From assembly GCF_904063055.1 (NCBI RefSeq), contig NZ_CAJFCN010000016.1:25788-89787 (forward strand): 64,000 bases of DNA. The letters are read 5' to 3'. Shown in pieces: positions 1 through 7,888 of this stretch (positions are counted from its first letter, which is position 1; each line of letters begins with the position of its first letter). The notes under the pieces were generated by a model. It did not search any database. It was not told the origin of the DNA and was given only the letters and a program-made list of their open reading frames with translations. The position numbers and the translations under genes are program-made. The DNA is from Pseudomonas paracarnis (GTDB lineage Bacteria; Pseudomonadota; Gammaproteobacteria; Pseudomonadales; Pseudomonadaceae).

Positions 1-1232
1 CCCAACTGCTCCCGTTGCAGCACTTTGAGGTAATGAGCCAGGCGGTTGACCACCATCATGTAGGGCAATTGGGTGCCCAAGCGGTAATTCAGCTCTGCCG
101 CCTTGCCCTCCTCACTGATGCCGAACGATTTGGGCTTCTGCACGGAGCTGGCGGAAAAAAACGCTGCGTTATCGCTGCCCTTGCGCATGGTCAAGGCGAT
201 GAAACCTTCTTGTGCCAGCTCGTACTCACGTCGGTCCGAAATCAGCACCTCCGTAGGAATCTTGGTTTCAATCTCGCCCATGCTCTGGAAGTGATGCAGC
301 GGCAGGTCTTCGACCGCCCCGCCGCTTTGCGGGCCAATAATGTTGGGGCACCAGCGAAAGCGCGCGAAGCTGTCGGTCAGGCGAGTGGCAAAGGCATAGG
401 CGGTATTGCCCCACAAGTAATGCTCGTGGCTGTTAACCACGTTCTCCTGGTAGGCGAAGGTCTTGACCGGGCACTCAAGGGGGTCATACGGGGTGCGCAG
501 CAAAAAGCGCGGCACGGTGAGGCCAATATATCGTGCGTCTTCGCTCTGCCGGAAACTTTGCCATTTGGCAAACTGCGGGCCTTCGAAATGGTCCCGCAGA
601 TCCTTCAGGTCGGGCAACCCGGTGAAGCTTTCCAAGCCGAAGAAACTTGGCCCCGCTGCAGCGATAAAGGGCGCGTGGGCCATGCCGGCGACGCTGGATG
701 CGTATTGCATCAGTTTCACATCGGGCGCACTGGGCGAAAGAAAGTAATTGGCAATGATCGCGCCCACTGGCTGACCGCCGAACTGACCGTATTCGGCGCT
801 ATAGACGTGCTTGTATAACCCGGACTGGGTAATTTCCGATGAATCTTCGAAATCATCCAACAGGTCCTCGCGCGAAACATTCAGCAGTTCGATCTTGATG
901 TTCTCGCGAAAATTGGTGCGATCGACCAGCAACTGCAAGCCTCGCCACGAAGCCTCCAACGCCTGGAAGTCCGGATGGTGAAGGATCTCATCCATTTGTT
1001 CGCTGAGCTTGGTGTCGATCTCGGCGATCATCCGGTCGACCAGGCGTTTCTTTACGGGTTCGTCACAATTATGTGGCTTGACCAGCTCTGCGATAAACGC
1101 CGACACGCCGCGCTTGGCGATGCCATAAGCCTCGTCGTCGGCGCTGAGCAATGTCTGGGAAATGATGTTATCGAGGATGCTACCGCTTTCGATAACCTGT
1201 ACGGGTTGCGTGCCGTGTTGAATGGTGGTCAT
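1..1232 (-). CDS. tssC: Type VI secretion sheath large subunit TssC (VipB/ImpC), 3' part outside the window
   Basis: Reading leftward from an ATG at 1232, the frame stays open to the window edge, giving about 410 residues of a family usually near 490-500. The start reads MTTIQHGTQPVQVIESGSIL and the body has the TssC features: a motif near LEASWRGLQLLVDRT, then NVSREDLLDDFED, then a core with GQPVGAIIANY, and RYIGLTVPRFLLRTPY. TssC pairs with TssB to build the contractile cytoplasmic sheath that drives the Hcp tube out of the cell. It lies 27 bp downstream of tssB in the order tssA-tssB-tssC, the usual sheath block of T6SS loci. The stop codon is not in the window, so integrity of the C-terminus cannot be judged. 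Confidence 0.95.
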   Translation of the reverse strand, partial: MTTIQHGTQPVQVIESGSILDNIISQTLLSADDEAYGIAKRGVSAFIAELVKPHNCDEPVKKRLVDRMIAEIDTKLSEQMDEILHHPDFQALEASWRGLQLLVDRTNFRENIKIELLNVSREDLLDDFEDSSEITQSGLYKHVYSAEYGQFGGQPVGAIIANYFLSPSAPDVKLMQYASSVAGMAHAPFIAAAGPSFFGLESFTGLPDLKDLRDHFEGPQFAKWQSFRQSEDARYIGLTVPRFLLRTPYDPLECPVKTFAYQENVVNSHEHYLWGNTAYAFATRLTDSFARFRWCPNIIGPQSGGAVEDLPLHHFQSMGEIETKIPTEVLISDRREYELAQEGFIALTMRKGSDNAAFFSASSVQKPKSFGISEEGKAAELNYRLGTQLPYMMVVNRLAHYLKVLQREQL

Positions 1233-1259
1233 GGTGTCAGTGTCCTTTTACTGAAAACG

Positions 1260-1757
1260 TCAGGCTTGAGGCCTATCCAGGCCCAGTTCGGCGAGCACTC
1301 GTGCGCGAGAGTCACCATTGGCCAACGCCCGCTCGATAGCGTTGCGAAAGCTGGGCGTATTGCCCAGCGGTCCCTTGAGCGCCACTAATGCCTCACGCAA
1401 TGCCATCAACTTTTGCAATTGCGGGATCTGCTCCACCAGGTTCGCGGGGTTGAAGTCCTTCATGGTGTTAATTCGCACCTGAACCGGCAGTTCTTCCACG
1501 TCGGCTGCATCCTGGAGGCGGTTGGGAACGCTCAGCGTCAGGCTCAATGCTTGCTTGGCCAACACCTCGTCAAAGGTGTGCTTGTCGATACCGATGGGCT
1601 TGCGATCTTCGAGTTTGCGTGGGTCCGCGCGCTGGGAAAAATCCCCCAGCACCAGCAGCTTCAACGGCAGTTCGACATCTTCCTGAGCGCTACCGACCGC
1701 GGGTTTGAAGGTAATATTGATACGTTCCTTGGGGGCTACCGAACCGTCTTTGGCCAT
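1260..1757 (-). CDS. tssB: Type VI secretion sheath small subunit TssB (VipA/ImpB)
   Basis: The product is 165 residues, normal for the family. It starts MAKDGSVAPKERINITFKP and contains the conserved block ELPLKLLVLGDFSQR, followed by RKLEDRKPIGIDKHTFDEVL, which is diagnostic of TssB. TssB and TssC form the helical sheath around the Hcp tube; contraction propels the spike. The gene sits between tssA and tssC on the same strand with gaps of 24 and 27 bp, so the three are very likely cotranscribed. An AGGAG-like stretch (complement of tctcctttt at 1763-1771) precedes the ATG. Nothing unusual was seen. Confidence 0.96.
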   Translation of the reverse strand: MAKDGSVAPKERINITFKPAVGSAQEDVELPLKLLVLGDFSQRADPRKLEDRKPIGIDKHTFDEVLAKQALSLTLSVPNRLQDAADVEELPVQVRINTMKDFNPANLVEQIPQLQKLMALREALVALKGPLGNTPSFRNAIERALANGDSRARVLAELGLDRPQA

Positions 1758-1781
1758 GGTGCTTCTCCTTTTGATGAGGCG

Positions 1782-3338
1782 CTATTCAAGTACTGCTTCC
1801 AGGTCGAAATGGCATAACCGGCGATGCAGGGTGTCTTTTCCGTCTTGTACGGCTTGGTTTTGTGGCAACAGGTCGTAGCAGCGATACAGCAGTTGGCCCA
1901 CTTGCATGGCCAGCTCCGGCTCCCAACTTTCCAGGCCCGTGCGCTGTAATTGCAGGTCGAGTTGTTCCAGCTGGATCCTGGCCAGGTCATGCTTGCCGGC
2001 CGCCACACACAACCTGGCCAGCGCCAGGTGCCAGTGAAAACGCGCTCGATCACCGCTCGCCGCCCGCAGCCCTTGCTTGAGCACACTCACCGCGGCCTTG
2101 AGCCCGTCTTTGCGCAGGCAGGGCATCACCGCCTGCAACGCGGCTTCCCAGGGCTGAGCAGCGCTGTCGACGACGACATTGGAGGGCTCAGGCTTGTGCA
2201 GGTGACGCATGACGTGAAATGCGATCCACTCACCTGTCGCGGAGTCGGCAAAGGGCGTGCCGTCCTCGAACCGATACTCAGGCAGGTTCGGCAGGCGATG
2301 CAGCAGCAGAGCAAATTGCATTTCCAGTTCGGTCATGGCGAGGTCTGCGTGCAAGGCCTCCAGGCACTCCCAGACCATGCGCAAACCATCGAACCAGAAC
2401 ATTGCACCGGCCAGGCTGACCTCGAGTTCAAGCAACAGATCGGCGTAATGGCCTTGGCTGAAGCGGTCTTGATAGCGCTTGCGCTTGTCGGTAGCCAATG
2501 GGCGCAGCGCCGTGACGCGCTCATTATTGGCGTCGGGATAATTGACGAGCATCAGCCAGGCCAAGGTTCGGCCCAGGCGCAAGGCGCGCGGGTCGGCCGC
2601 ATCCTGACGCAACCACCAGGTACATAAAGGCCGAGCCTGCTCCTGCAATGCGCGCAGCCGTTTGTGCGCGTCTTTTTCGTTATTGAGCGGTTGCTCGGGG
2701 GCCGGCAGCGGGCTTGGCGCAGGTTTGACCCGGGCAATGACGCCCGCGACGTCGCCAGGTTCGGCAGCAGCCTGGGCCAAGCGCGCCGACAGCTGCCGGC
2801 GAACCGGCAACAGCAGCGGCGCCTCGCTGCCAAGCTGTTCACCCCATATCTGATCGAGACATTCGAGGTGTTCCAACAGCGCCTGGAATAAAGGCCGTTG
2901 ATCACTGAGCGGCAGGTTGTGCGCGCACGCTTGCTCAAGGCGCAACACCAACCAGCCAAACGCCGCAACGCGGGTACGCAGCTTAACTGGATAGACCTGC
3001 GTCCAATGGTGCTCGCAGAGTTCGCGCAGCACACCGAGACCAGCCAGCAACCCAGCGAATGAATCACGCTGATACAGGGCCCAGGTCAACCAGGCGGCGA
3101 CGCGCAGATCCTTGGAATGCTCACGCAAAATGCACTCGCTGATCTCGCTGATCTTCTGCCAATCCGGCAGCCCCGCACCATGAATGGAGTGAGCCTTGCC
3201 CAACTCGGTTTCCAGCACCTCAAACTCGTTTGAAAAACGCATGTCGCTACCAACAAAACTGCTTGGCGAACACGCTGTCCGGGCAAGTTCCTGGCAATAG
3301 GCATATAGCTGTTCTGAATAAACTATTTTGGGCTGCAC
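1782..3338 (-). CDS. tssA: Type VI secretion baseplate/cap protein TssA (ImpA/VasJ type)
   Basis: This is a TssA protein of about 518 residues. The N-terminal ImpA domain (about residues 15-140) includes DWQKISEISECILREHSKDLRVAAWLTWALYQRDSF, written here only as key pieces: SKDLRVAAWLTWAL. The C-terminal half is the VasJ-type alpha-helical domain that coordinates sheath growth at the baseplate or distal cap. The start is uncertain. The frame opens with TTG at 3350, and a GTG at 3338 has a weak GGATGG just upstream. The first ATG (3242) would cut away conserved N-terminal sequence. The gene is first in the leftward tssABC run and is divergent from hcp across a 450-bp AT-rich gap. Confidence 0.9.
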   Translation of the reverse strand: MQPKIVYSEQLYAYCQELARTACSPSSFVGSDMRFSNEFEVLETELGKAHSIHGAGLPDWQKISEISECILREHSKDLRVAAWLTWALYQRDSFAGLLAGLGVLRELCEHHWTQVYPVKLRTRVAAFGWLVLRLEQACAHNLPLSDQRPLFQALLEHLECLDQIWGEQLGSEAPLLLPVRRQLSARLAQAAAEPGDVAGVIARVKPAPSPLPAPEQPLNNEKDAHKRLRALQEQARPLCTWWLRQDAADPRALRLGRTLAWLMLVNYPDANNERVTALRPLATDKRKRYQDRFSQGHYADLLLELEVSLAGAMFWFDGLRMVWECLEALHADLAMTELEMQFALLLHRLPNLPEYRFEDGTPFADSATGEWIAFHVMRHLHKPEPSNVVVDSAAQPWEAALQAVMPCLRKDGLKAAVSVLKQGLRAASGDRARFHWHLALARLCVAAGKHDLARIQLEQLDLQLQRTGLESWEPELAMQVGQLLYRCYDLLPQNQAVQDGKDTLHRRLCHFDLEAVLE

Positions 3339-3350
3339 ACAACCATCCAA

Positions 3351-3795
3351 GGCAAAATAGGCAAAATTAACGTCGTTGTTAAAAACCTTTTAACTTCCGT
3401 TCAAAACACATCGAAGTGAACGAACCTTAGCCACGAAAAAAACAATCAGCAAGTAACGGAACGGAACTTAAGAAACATCCTACGCAGCTTGAAAATAAAG
3501 ACATGCGCAGTTATTTGCGCAGTCTATCCAACTAGAAAACACTCTCAAGCGCTCACAGCCTTGCATTTACAAAAACACATGACATGAGCAACTAAGTGCG
3601 CATAGGCGTGCAACTAATAGCGCTAAAAACTCACCCACAGCCCTACAACAAATTCTCAATAACGGCCACTGAGTCTTCTTCGCCCTTATTTCATTGAGCC
3701 TCACACTTTCAGGCACGCTTCTTGTTAAAGGCACTTGACCGCTCAGCGCTCTCGCTGCCCGGCAATACCTACTCAATCAGGCAAGGAAACCCGTC
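3351..3795. other. AT-rich divergent control region between tssA and hcp
   Basis: This gap of about 445 bp is clearly richer in A and T than its neighbours and holds no convincing gene. It carries the 5' regions of two divergent T6SS units. A near-repeat ATGCGCAGTTATTTGCGCAG lies at about 3503-3522. A sigma-54-like element facing hcp is listed separately. No rho-independent terminator was seen. Confidence 0.6.
3711..3726 (+). promoter_or_regulatory. Candidate sigma-54 (-24/-12) promoter for hcp
   Basis: AGGCACGCTTCTTGTT has GG at 3712-3713, then ten bases, then GT where GC is expected. It therefore matches the -24 half well and the -12 half in all but one key base. It lies about 70 bp upstream of the hcp ATG in the right direction. 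Sigma-54 control of hcp operons is known in several gamma-proteobacteria; its use here is inference. Confidence 0.4.
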
Positions 3796-4311
3796 ATGCC
3801 CACACCCGCGTACCTCTCCATCACTGGTGTCAAACAAGGTTTGATTACGGCAGGCACATTTACCCAGGACTCGGTAGGCAACATTTATCAGGAAGGCCAT
3901 GAGGACCAGATTCTGGTGCAGGCGTTTGCTCATCAGGTGATCATTCCCCGCGACCCGCAATCGGGCCAGCCGACCGGTCAGCGCGTGCATAAACCCCTGA
4001 TGATCAGCAAGGTTTTCGATAAATCCTCACCCTTGCTGTTCAGCGCCCTGACCACCGGCGAAGAAGTGTCCTGCCGCCTGGAGTGGCTGCGCACCTCCTC
4101 GGCCGGAACCCAGGAGCACTACTTCACGATTGAACTGGAAGGCGCCACCATCGTTGACATCCAATCTCGCATGCCCAACTGCCAAGACCCAGACAACGCC
4201 CACTTTACCCACCTGGAGGATGTGCACTTCACCTATCGCAAGATTATCTGGACTCACGAAGTGGCCGGGACGTCCGGCTCGGATGACTGGCGCAGCCCAG
4301 TGACGGGTTAA
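3796..4311 (+). CDS. hcp: Type VI secretion tube protein Hcp (TssD)
   Basis: The 171-residue product belongs to the Hcp2-like subgroup. It shows DSVGNIYQEGHEDQILVQAF, the RVHKPLMISKVFDKSSPLL block and a C-terminal end with GTSGSDDWRSP. Hcp hexamers stack into the tube inside the TssBC sheath and are secreted with the spike. The ATG is preceded by AAGGAAA at a good distance. The gene faces away from tssABC, so its level can be set independently. No effector, VgrG or immunity gene follows it within the window; repeat DNA begins 15 bp after the stop. Confidence 0.96.
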   Translation: MPTPAYLSITGVKQGLITAGTFTQDSVGNIYQEGHEDQILVQAFAHQVIIPRDPQSGQPTGQRVHKPLMISKVFDKSSPLLFSALTTGEEVSCRLEWLRTSSAGTQEHYFTIELEGATIVDIQSRMPNCQDPDNAHFTHLEDVHFTYRKIIWTHEVAGTSGSDDWRSPVTG

Positions 4312-4325
4312 CGCGAGCAGTAAAG

Positions 4326-4673
4326 ACGGTAACCACGATGCGAAGCGAGCCGCTGTTGATCTTGATCTGCTTTTGATCTTGATCTCAGGCGCCCCGTTAA
4401 ACCACGCTGGCCGAACGCAGGCTTGAATTCGTGGCTAACCCGGCAGGACGCCGGGTTAGCCGCCCCGCGCCATGGATGGCGCGTGGCGGCGGCCCACGGA
4501 TTCAAGCCTGCGTTCGGGCACACCGAGCCCAAGCGAGGTGCCGAGTGGTGGGGCAAGAGCGCTTTGCTTACTTTCGCGCTTTTCGAAAGTGAGCCGCCGT
4601 TGGGCGGAACCCTAGGTGGCCGTTACCGCAGAAATGGATATGTACACAATCCAACTGTGTTGACTGCCAGGCC
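4326..4673 (+). repeat. Large structured repeat, copy 1 (arm version A)
   Basis: This unit of about 350 bp starts near ACGGTAACCACGATGCGAAG and ends near GACTGCCAGGCCG, with related copies at 46007, 59374 and 63814. Its stems are: long outer arm 4413-4434 pairing with 4494-4515; inner hairpin 4435-4444 with 4450-4459 (TAACCCGGC/GCCGGGTTA); hairpin 4467-4473 with 4476-4482 (GCGCCAT/ATGGCGC), extended by flanking pairs; hairpin 4566-4576 with 4584-4594 (core ACTTTCG/CGAAAGT); and hairpin CCGCC-GTTG-GGCGG at 4594-4607. A TTGATC-rich stretch at about 4356-4384 varies in length between copies. The element lies between hcp and a DUF1543 gene. Confidence 0.9.
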
Positions 4674-4681
4674 GCCTTCGC

Positions 4682-4919
4682 TAGCAAGCCAGCTCCCACA
4701 GTTGGATTGTGGGGTGTCAGGTAGATAGGTATTGCTTGTCAGGGCGTTATCGCAGGCAAGCCAGCTCCCACAGTTGGATCCTGGGGTGTCAGGTAGATAG
4801 GTATTGCTTGTCAGGGCGTTATCGCAGGCAAGCCAGCTCCCACAGTTGGATCCTGGGGTGTCAGGTAGATAGGTATTGCTTGTCAGGGCGTTATCGCAGG
4901 CAAGCCAGCTCCCACAGGT
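4682..4919 (+). repeat. 72-bp tandem array, about three units, each with a REP core
   Basis: The string GGGGTGTCAGGTAGATAGG recurs at 4711, 4783 and 4855, an exact 72-bp period with near-identical units. Each unit ends in the REP core ATCGCAGGCAAGCCAGCT followed by CCCACA. The array abuts the 3' end of large repeat copy 1; a degenerate first unit with TAGCAAGCCAGCT begins at 4682. Because 72 is a multiple of three, the array gives a 24-residue peptide period in one frame, but nothing suggests it is translated. Confidence 0.92.
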
Positions 4920-5013
4920 TCAGCGTCGCGACACACAGGCCTCATCACAACCGGACAAACCAGCTCAATCGCAGTATGGTTGCCCTCTAACCACTCCCCA
5001 GGAAACACCGGTA

Positions 5014-5508
5014 ATGCTGTTTGTCGTCATGCTCGGGGGAAAGCACCCGCGAGCCAGGATCGAAGTACACGATGTGGTATTCGCAGTGGCCGATACCCTG
5101 CAAGCCACCTACCCACAATTACGCGACGCCTGGTTTGGCAGCCCCAAAGGCGTACACATCGATTCATGGATGGCCGTCGATGGCGTCGACGGCTGGAAGG
5201 TTGAACTGAGCCACCTGGCGCCCCACGGCGATGCGCCGCGCCTGTACTTCATCAACCTCGGCGGCTACGAGGCCAATAGCTTTGGCGAAGCCCACCACTA
5301 CCTGCTGGTGGTCGCCCGTAACAAACAGGAGGCCATGCGCAAAGGTAAGCAGCAGATGCTCAGCCACTGGTCCCAGACCCACACCGACACGGTGCTGGAT
5401 ATCGACGATTGCCTGCCCATCGACCTGGTGGACGGCCGCTATATCCACCTGGTGCAAGCAGCGCACCAAGCGATCGTGCAGCGCAACGACTATCTCGTAC
5501 TGCCTTGA
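5014..5508 (+). CDS. DUF1543 domain protein of unknown function
   Basis: The 164-residue product starts MLFVVMLGGKHPRARIEVHD and matches the DUF1543 family I recognise: VEVHD-type start, GSPKGVHIDSWMAVDGVDGW in the middle, LYFINLGGYE, and a tail ending YLVLP. The motif near GFGEAHHYLLVVARN is also typical. I know of no established function for the family. The frame opens far upstream inside the repeat array, but the ATG at 5014 with AGGAAA ten bases before it is the natural start. The gene stands alone between the repeats and ppiC, with a 108-bp gap to ppiC. Confidence 0.8.
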   Translation: MLFVVMLGGKHPRARIEVHDVVFAVADTLQATYPQLRDAWFGSPKGVHIDSWMAVDGVDGWKVELSHLAPHGDAPRLYFINLGGYEANSFGEAHHYLLVVARNKQEAMRKGKQQMLSHWSQTHTDTVLDIDDCLPIDLVDGRYIHLVQAAHQAIVQRNDYLVLP

Positions 5509-5616
5509 ACCGGCATGACCTAAACAGCGGCGACTGAAAACCCAGTGGAACTTTGCCGAGAAATAACCGCCTGAATCCGGTACGCTCACCGTTTTTTACT
5601 CTAGGAGTTACTCACC

Positions 5617-5898
5617 ATGGCCAAAGCCACCGCCCGTCACATCCTCGTTGCCTCTGAAGACAAGTGCAACGAACTCAAGGCCCAAATCGAAGGCGGCGCT
5701 GATTTCGCAGAAGTCGCTAAAGCCAACTCCAGCTGCCCATCCAGCCGTCAGGGCGGTGACCTCGGTTCGTTCGGCCCAGGCCAGATGGTCAAGGAATTCG
5801 ACACCGTGGTCTTCAGTGCCCCGGTCAACACCGTGCAAGGCCCGGTGAAGACCCAGTTCGGCTATCACCTGTTGGAAGTCACCAGCCGCCAGGATTGA
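5617..5898 (+). CDS. ppiC: Parvulin-type peptidyl-prolyl isomerase PpiC
   Basis: The product is 93 residues, the size of E. coli PpiC, and consists of a single rotamase domain. Diagnostic pieces are ARHILVASEDKCNELKAQI, then SSCPSSRQGGDLGSFGPGQM, then a C-terminal TQFGYHLLEV. There is no signal peptide, so it should act in the cytoplasm. The ATG has a TAGGAG Shine-Dalgarno sequence. A hairpin follows at 5923-5950. A paralogue lies at 20356 in this window. Confidence 0.93.
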   Translation: MAKATARHILVASEDKCNELKAQIEGGADFAEVAKANSSCPSSRQGGDLGSFGPGQMVKEFDTVVFSAPVNTVQGPVKTQFGYHLLEVTSRQD

Positions 5899-5922
5899 TT
5901 CAATCTGCGCTGATGCTATAAA

Positions 5923-5951
5923 CAACGGCCCGCCCTTTGGTGGGCCGTTGT
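5923..5951 (+). terminator. Hairpin after ppiC, probable terminator
   Basis: CAACGGCCC (5923-5931) pairs perfectly with GGGCCGTTG (5942-5950) around a ten-base loop. The stem is strong and sits 25 bp after the ppiC stop, but there is no clear run of T after it, so termination may be partial and allow read-through into yejA. Confidence 0.6.
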
Positions 5952-6028
5952 GCATCTGATGACTGGCGATGCCCAGGCCGTTAGCGTACAAATCCTTATT
6001 ATTCTTTACCCGGCGCTCAAGGCTGATA

Positions 6029-7888
6029 ATGCGATTGGCTTTTTCATCTCTGCTCTGCTCCACCCTGGCCTTTCTAATGGCCAGCACTGCGGTGATCGCA
6101 GCCCCGCAAACCTACCTGACGGTGTACGGCGAGCCCGCCAAGTACGCCGAAGGTTTCAGCCATTTCGACTATGCCAACCCCAACGCCCCCAAGGGCGGCA
6201 GCCTGCGGCGCTCAGCGCTGGAGGTGGGGCGGTTTGACCATGTGCTGCCCTATATCGACAAAGGCATCGGCGTGTCCCAGGTCGACGGCTGGGTGTATGC
6301 ACCCTTGGCGTTGCGCTCGCTGGATGAGCCTTACACCGTCTATGGCCTGGTGGCGCAAAAGATGGAACGGGCCGACGACGGCCTGTCGCTGCGCTTCTAC
6401 CTGAACCCCAAGGCGCGCTTTGCCGATGGCACGCCCATTACCGCGCAAGACGTGCGCTACAGCTTTGACGTGTTGATGACCCAAGGCAGCCTGCGCTATC
6501 GCACGTTATTTGCAGACGTCAAACACGTCGAAATCGAAGGCGAACGACAGGTGCGCTTTGATTTTTCCAGCAACGAAAACCGCACCCTCCCTCTGGATCT
6601 CGCCACTTTGCCGGTGTTCCCCGAGCACTGGTGGAAGACCCGCGACTTTGCCAACGGCGGCGGCTACGAAGCGCCACTGGGCAGCGGCCCTTACAAGGTC
6701 AGCAAGATCGACTCCGGCAATACCATCACCTTCACCCGCGACCCCGACTGGTGGGGCAAGGACTTGCCGGTCAGCCGCGGCTTGTACAACTTCGATCACC
6801 TGAGCCTGGAGTACTTCGGCGACACCGAAGTAGCGCGCCAAGTGCTACGCGGCGGCGCCTATGATTTCAACCGTGAATTCTCCGCCACCGGTTACTCCAT
6901 CGGCTACAACGGCCCGGCCCTGGACGATGGCCGTCTGCAGCGCGCGCACCTGGCCAAGGAGATGCCGCAGCCGGCCCAGGGCTATGTGTTCAATGTGCAA
7001 AAACCGATGTTCAAGGATCGCCGCGTGCGCCAGGCCCTGGCGATGCTGTGGGACTTTGAATGGGCCAACCGCCAGATGATGCGCAACCTGTACATCCGCC
7101 AGCAGAGCTATTTCTCCAATAGCCCGCTGGCCGCCAGCCAGTTACCGACCCCGGAAGAACTGGCGATCCTCGAACCCCTGCGCGGTCAGGTTCCCGACGA
7201 GGTGTTTACCCAGGTGTTCAAGGCCCCGGTCACCGATGGCAGTGGCATGATCCGCGACAAACAGCTGCAAGCCTTGGCCCTGCTGGAAGACGCCGGCTGG
7301 AAACCTGTGGGCGACAAACTCGTCAATGCCCAGGGCGAGCCACTGGAATTCACCTTCCTCAACGTCCAGAACGGCCTTGAGCGCCTGTTGCTGCCCTACA
7401 AACGTAACCTGGCGCAGATCGGCATCACCCTGAATATCCGCCGCATCGACTCCTCGCAATACGTCAACCGACTGATGGCCCGCGACTACGACATGATCGT
7501 CACGGGTTTCCCGGTCACCACCTCGCCCGGCATGGAGCTGTACAACTATTTCGGCTCTGCCGCCGCGTTCGATTCGGGCGCCAACAACTACATCGTGCTC
7601 AAGGACCCGGCCGTCGATACCCTGATCCATGGCCTGGTCAAGGCTGATACCCAGGCGAAGATGCTCACCTATGCCCACGCCCTGGACCGCGTGCTGCAAT
7701 GGAATTACCTGTGGATCCCCAACTATTACCCACCGGGCACCTCCGCCGCATGGTGGAACCGTTTCGGGCGCCCGGCCATCGAGGCGAAGAACGACGAAGC
7801 CCTGGAAACCTGGTGGGAAGTCAGCCCCACCCCGCTGACGAACGAACAAATGCAGGCTGAGTTGAAAAAACGCGGAGAGGCCCACTGA
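6029..7888 (+). CDS. yejA: Periplasmic oligopeptide-type binding protein, YejA-like
   Basis: This is a 619-residue family-5 solute-binding protein. The ATG at 6029 gives a standard signal peptide (MRLAFSSLLCSTLAFLMAST, cleavage near AAP); an upstream in-frame ATG would bury it, so 6029 is preferred. Typical pieces are YGEPAKYAEGFSHFDYANP near the mature N-terminus, FADGTPITAQDVRYSF (about residues 115-130) and a late DYDMIVTGFP. It should deliver peptides to the YejBEF permease. The stop overlaps the yejB start by one base. In E. coli the orthologous system imports microcin C; the natural substrate here cannot be told from sequence. Confidence 0.9.
   Translation: MRLAFSSLLCSTLAFLMASTAVIAAPQTYLTVYGEPAKYAEGFSHFDYANPNAPKGGSLRRSALEVGRFDHVLPYIDKGIGVSQVDGWVYAPLALRSLDEPYTVYGLVAQKMERADDGLSLRFYLNPKARFADGTPITAQDVRYSFDVLMTQGSLRYRTLFADVKHVEIEGERQVRFDFSSNENRTLPLDLATLPVFPEHWWKTRDFANGGGYEAPLGSGPYKVSKIDSGNTITFTRDPDWWGKDLPVSRGLYNFDHLSLEYFGDTEVARQVLRGGAYDFNREFSATGYSIGYNGPALDDGRLQRAHLAKEMPQPAQGYVFNVQKPMFKDRRVRQALAMLWDFEWANRQMMRNLYIRQQSYFSNSPLAASQLPTPEELAILEPLRGQVPDEVFTQVFKAPVTDGSGMIRDKQLQALALLEDAGWKPVGDKLVNAQGEPLEFTFLNVQNGLERLLLPYKRNLAQIGITLNIRRIDSSQYVNRLMARDYDMIVTGFPVTTSPGMELYNYFGSAAAFDSGANNYIVLKDPAVDTLIHGLVKADTQAKMLTYAHALDRVLQWNYLWIPNYYPPGTSAAWWNRFGRPAIEAKNDEALETWWEVSPTPLTNEQMQAELKKRGEAH

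Noticed and set aside
3336..3351. A GG-N10-GC pattern (TGGATGGTTGTGTGCA) on the minus strand at the tssA start
   Set aside because: It would place the transcription start inside conserved tssA coding sequence, and it lacks the GCAC of the -24 element. Chance match.
4308..4556. Open frames on the minus strand in the large repeats (proteins with RHPWRGAA-type sequence) at 4308, 45996 and 63734
   Set aside because: They lie wholly inside a non-coding folded repeat, have no ribosome site, and their peptide similarity comes only from the shared DNA. They are often annotated as hypothetical proteins but I do not consider them genes.
4709..4990. A peptide with a perfect 24-residue repeat
   Set aside because: It is the reading of the 72-bp REP array; the period being a multiple of three is enough to explain it.
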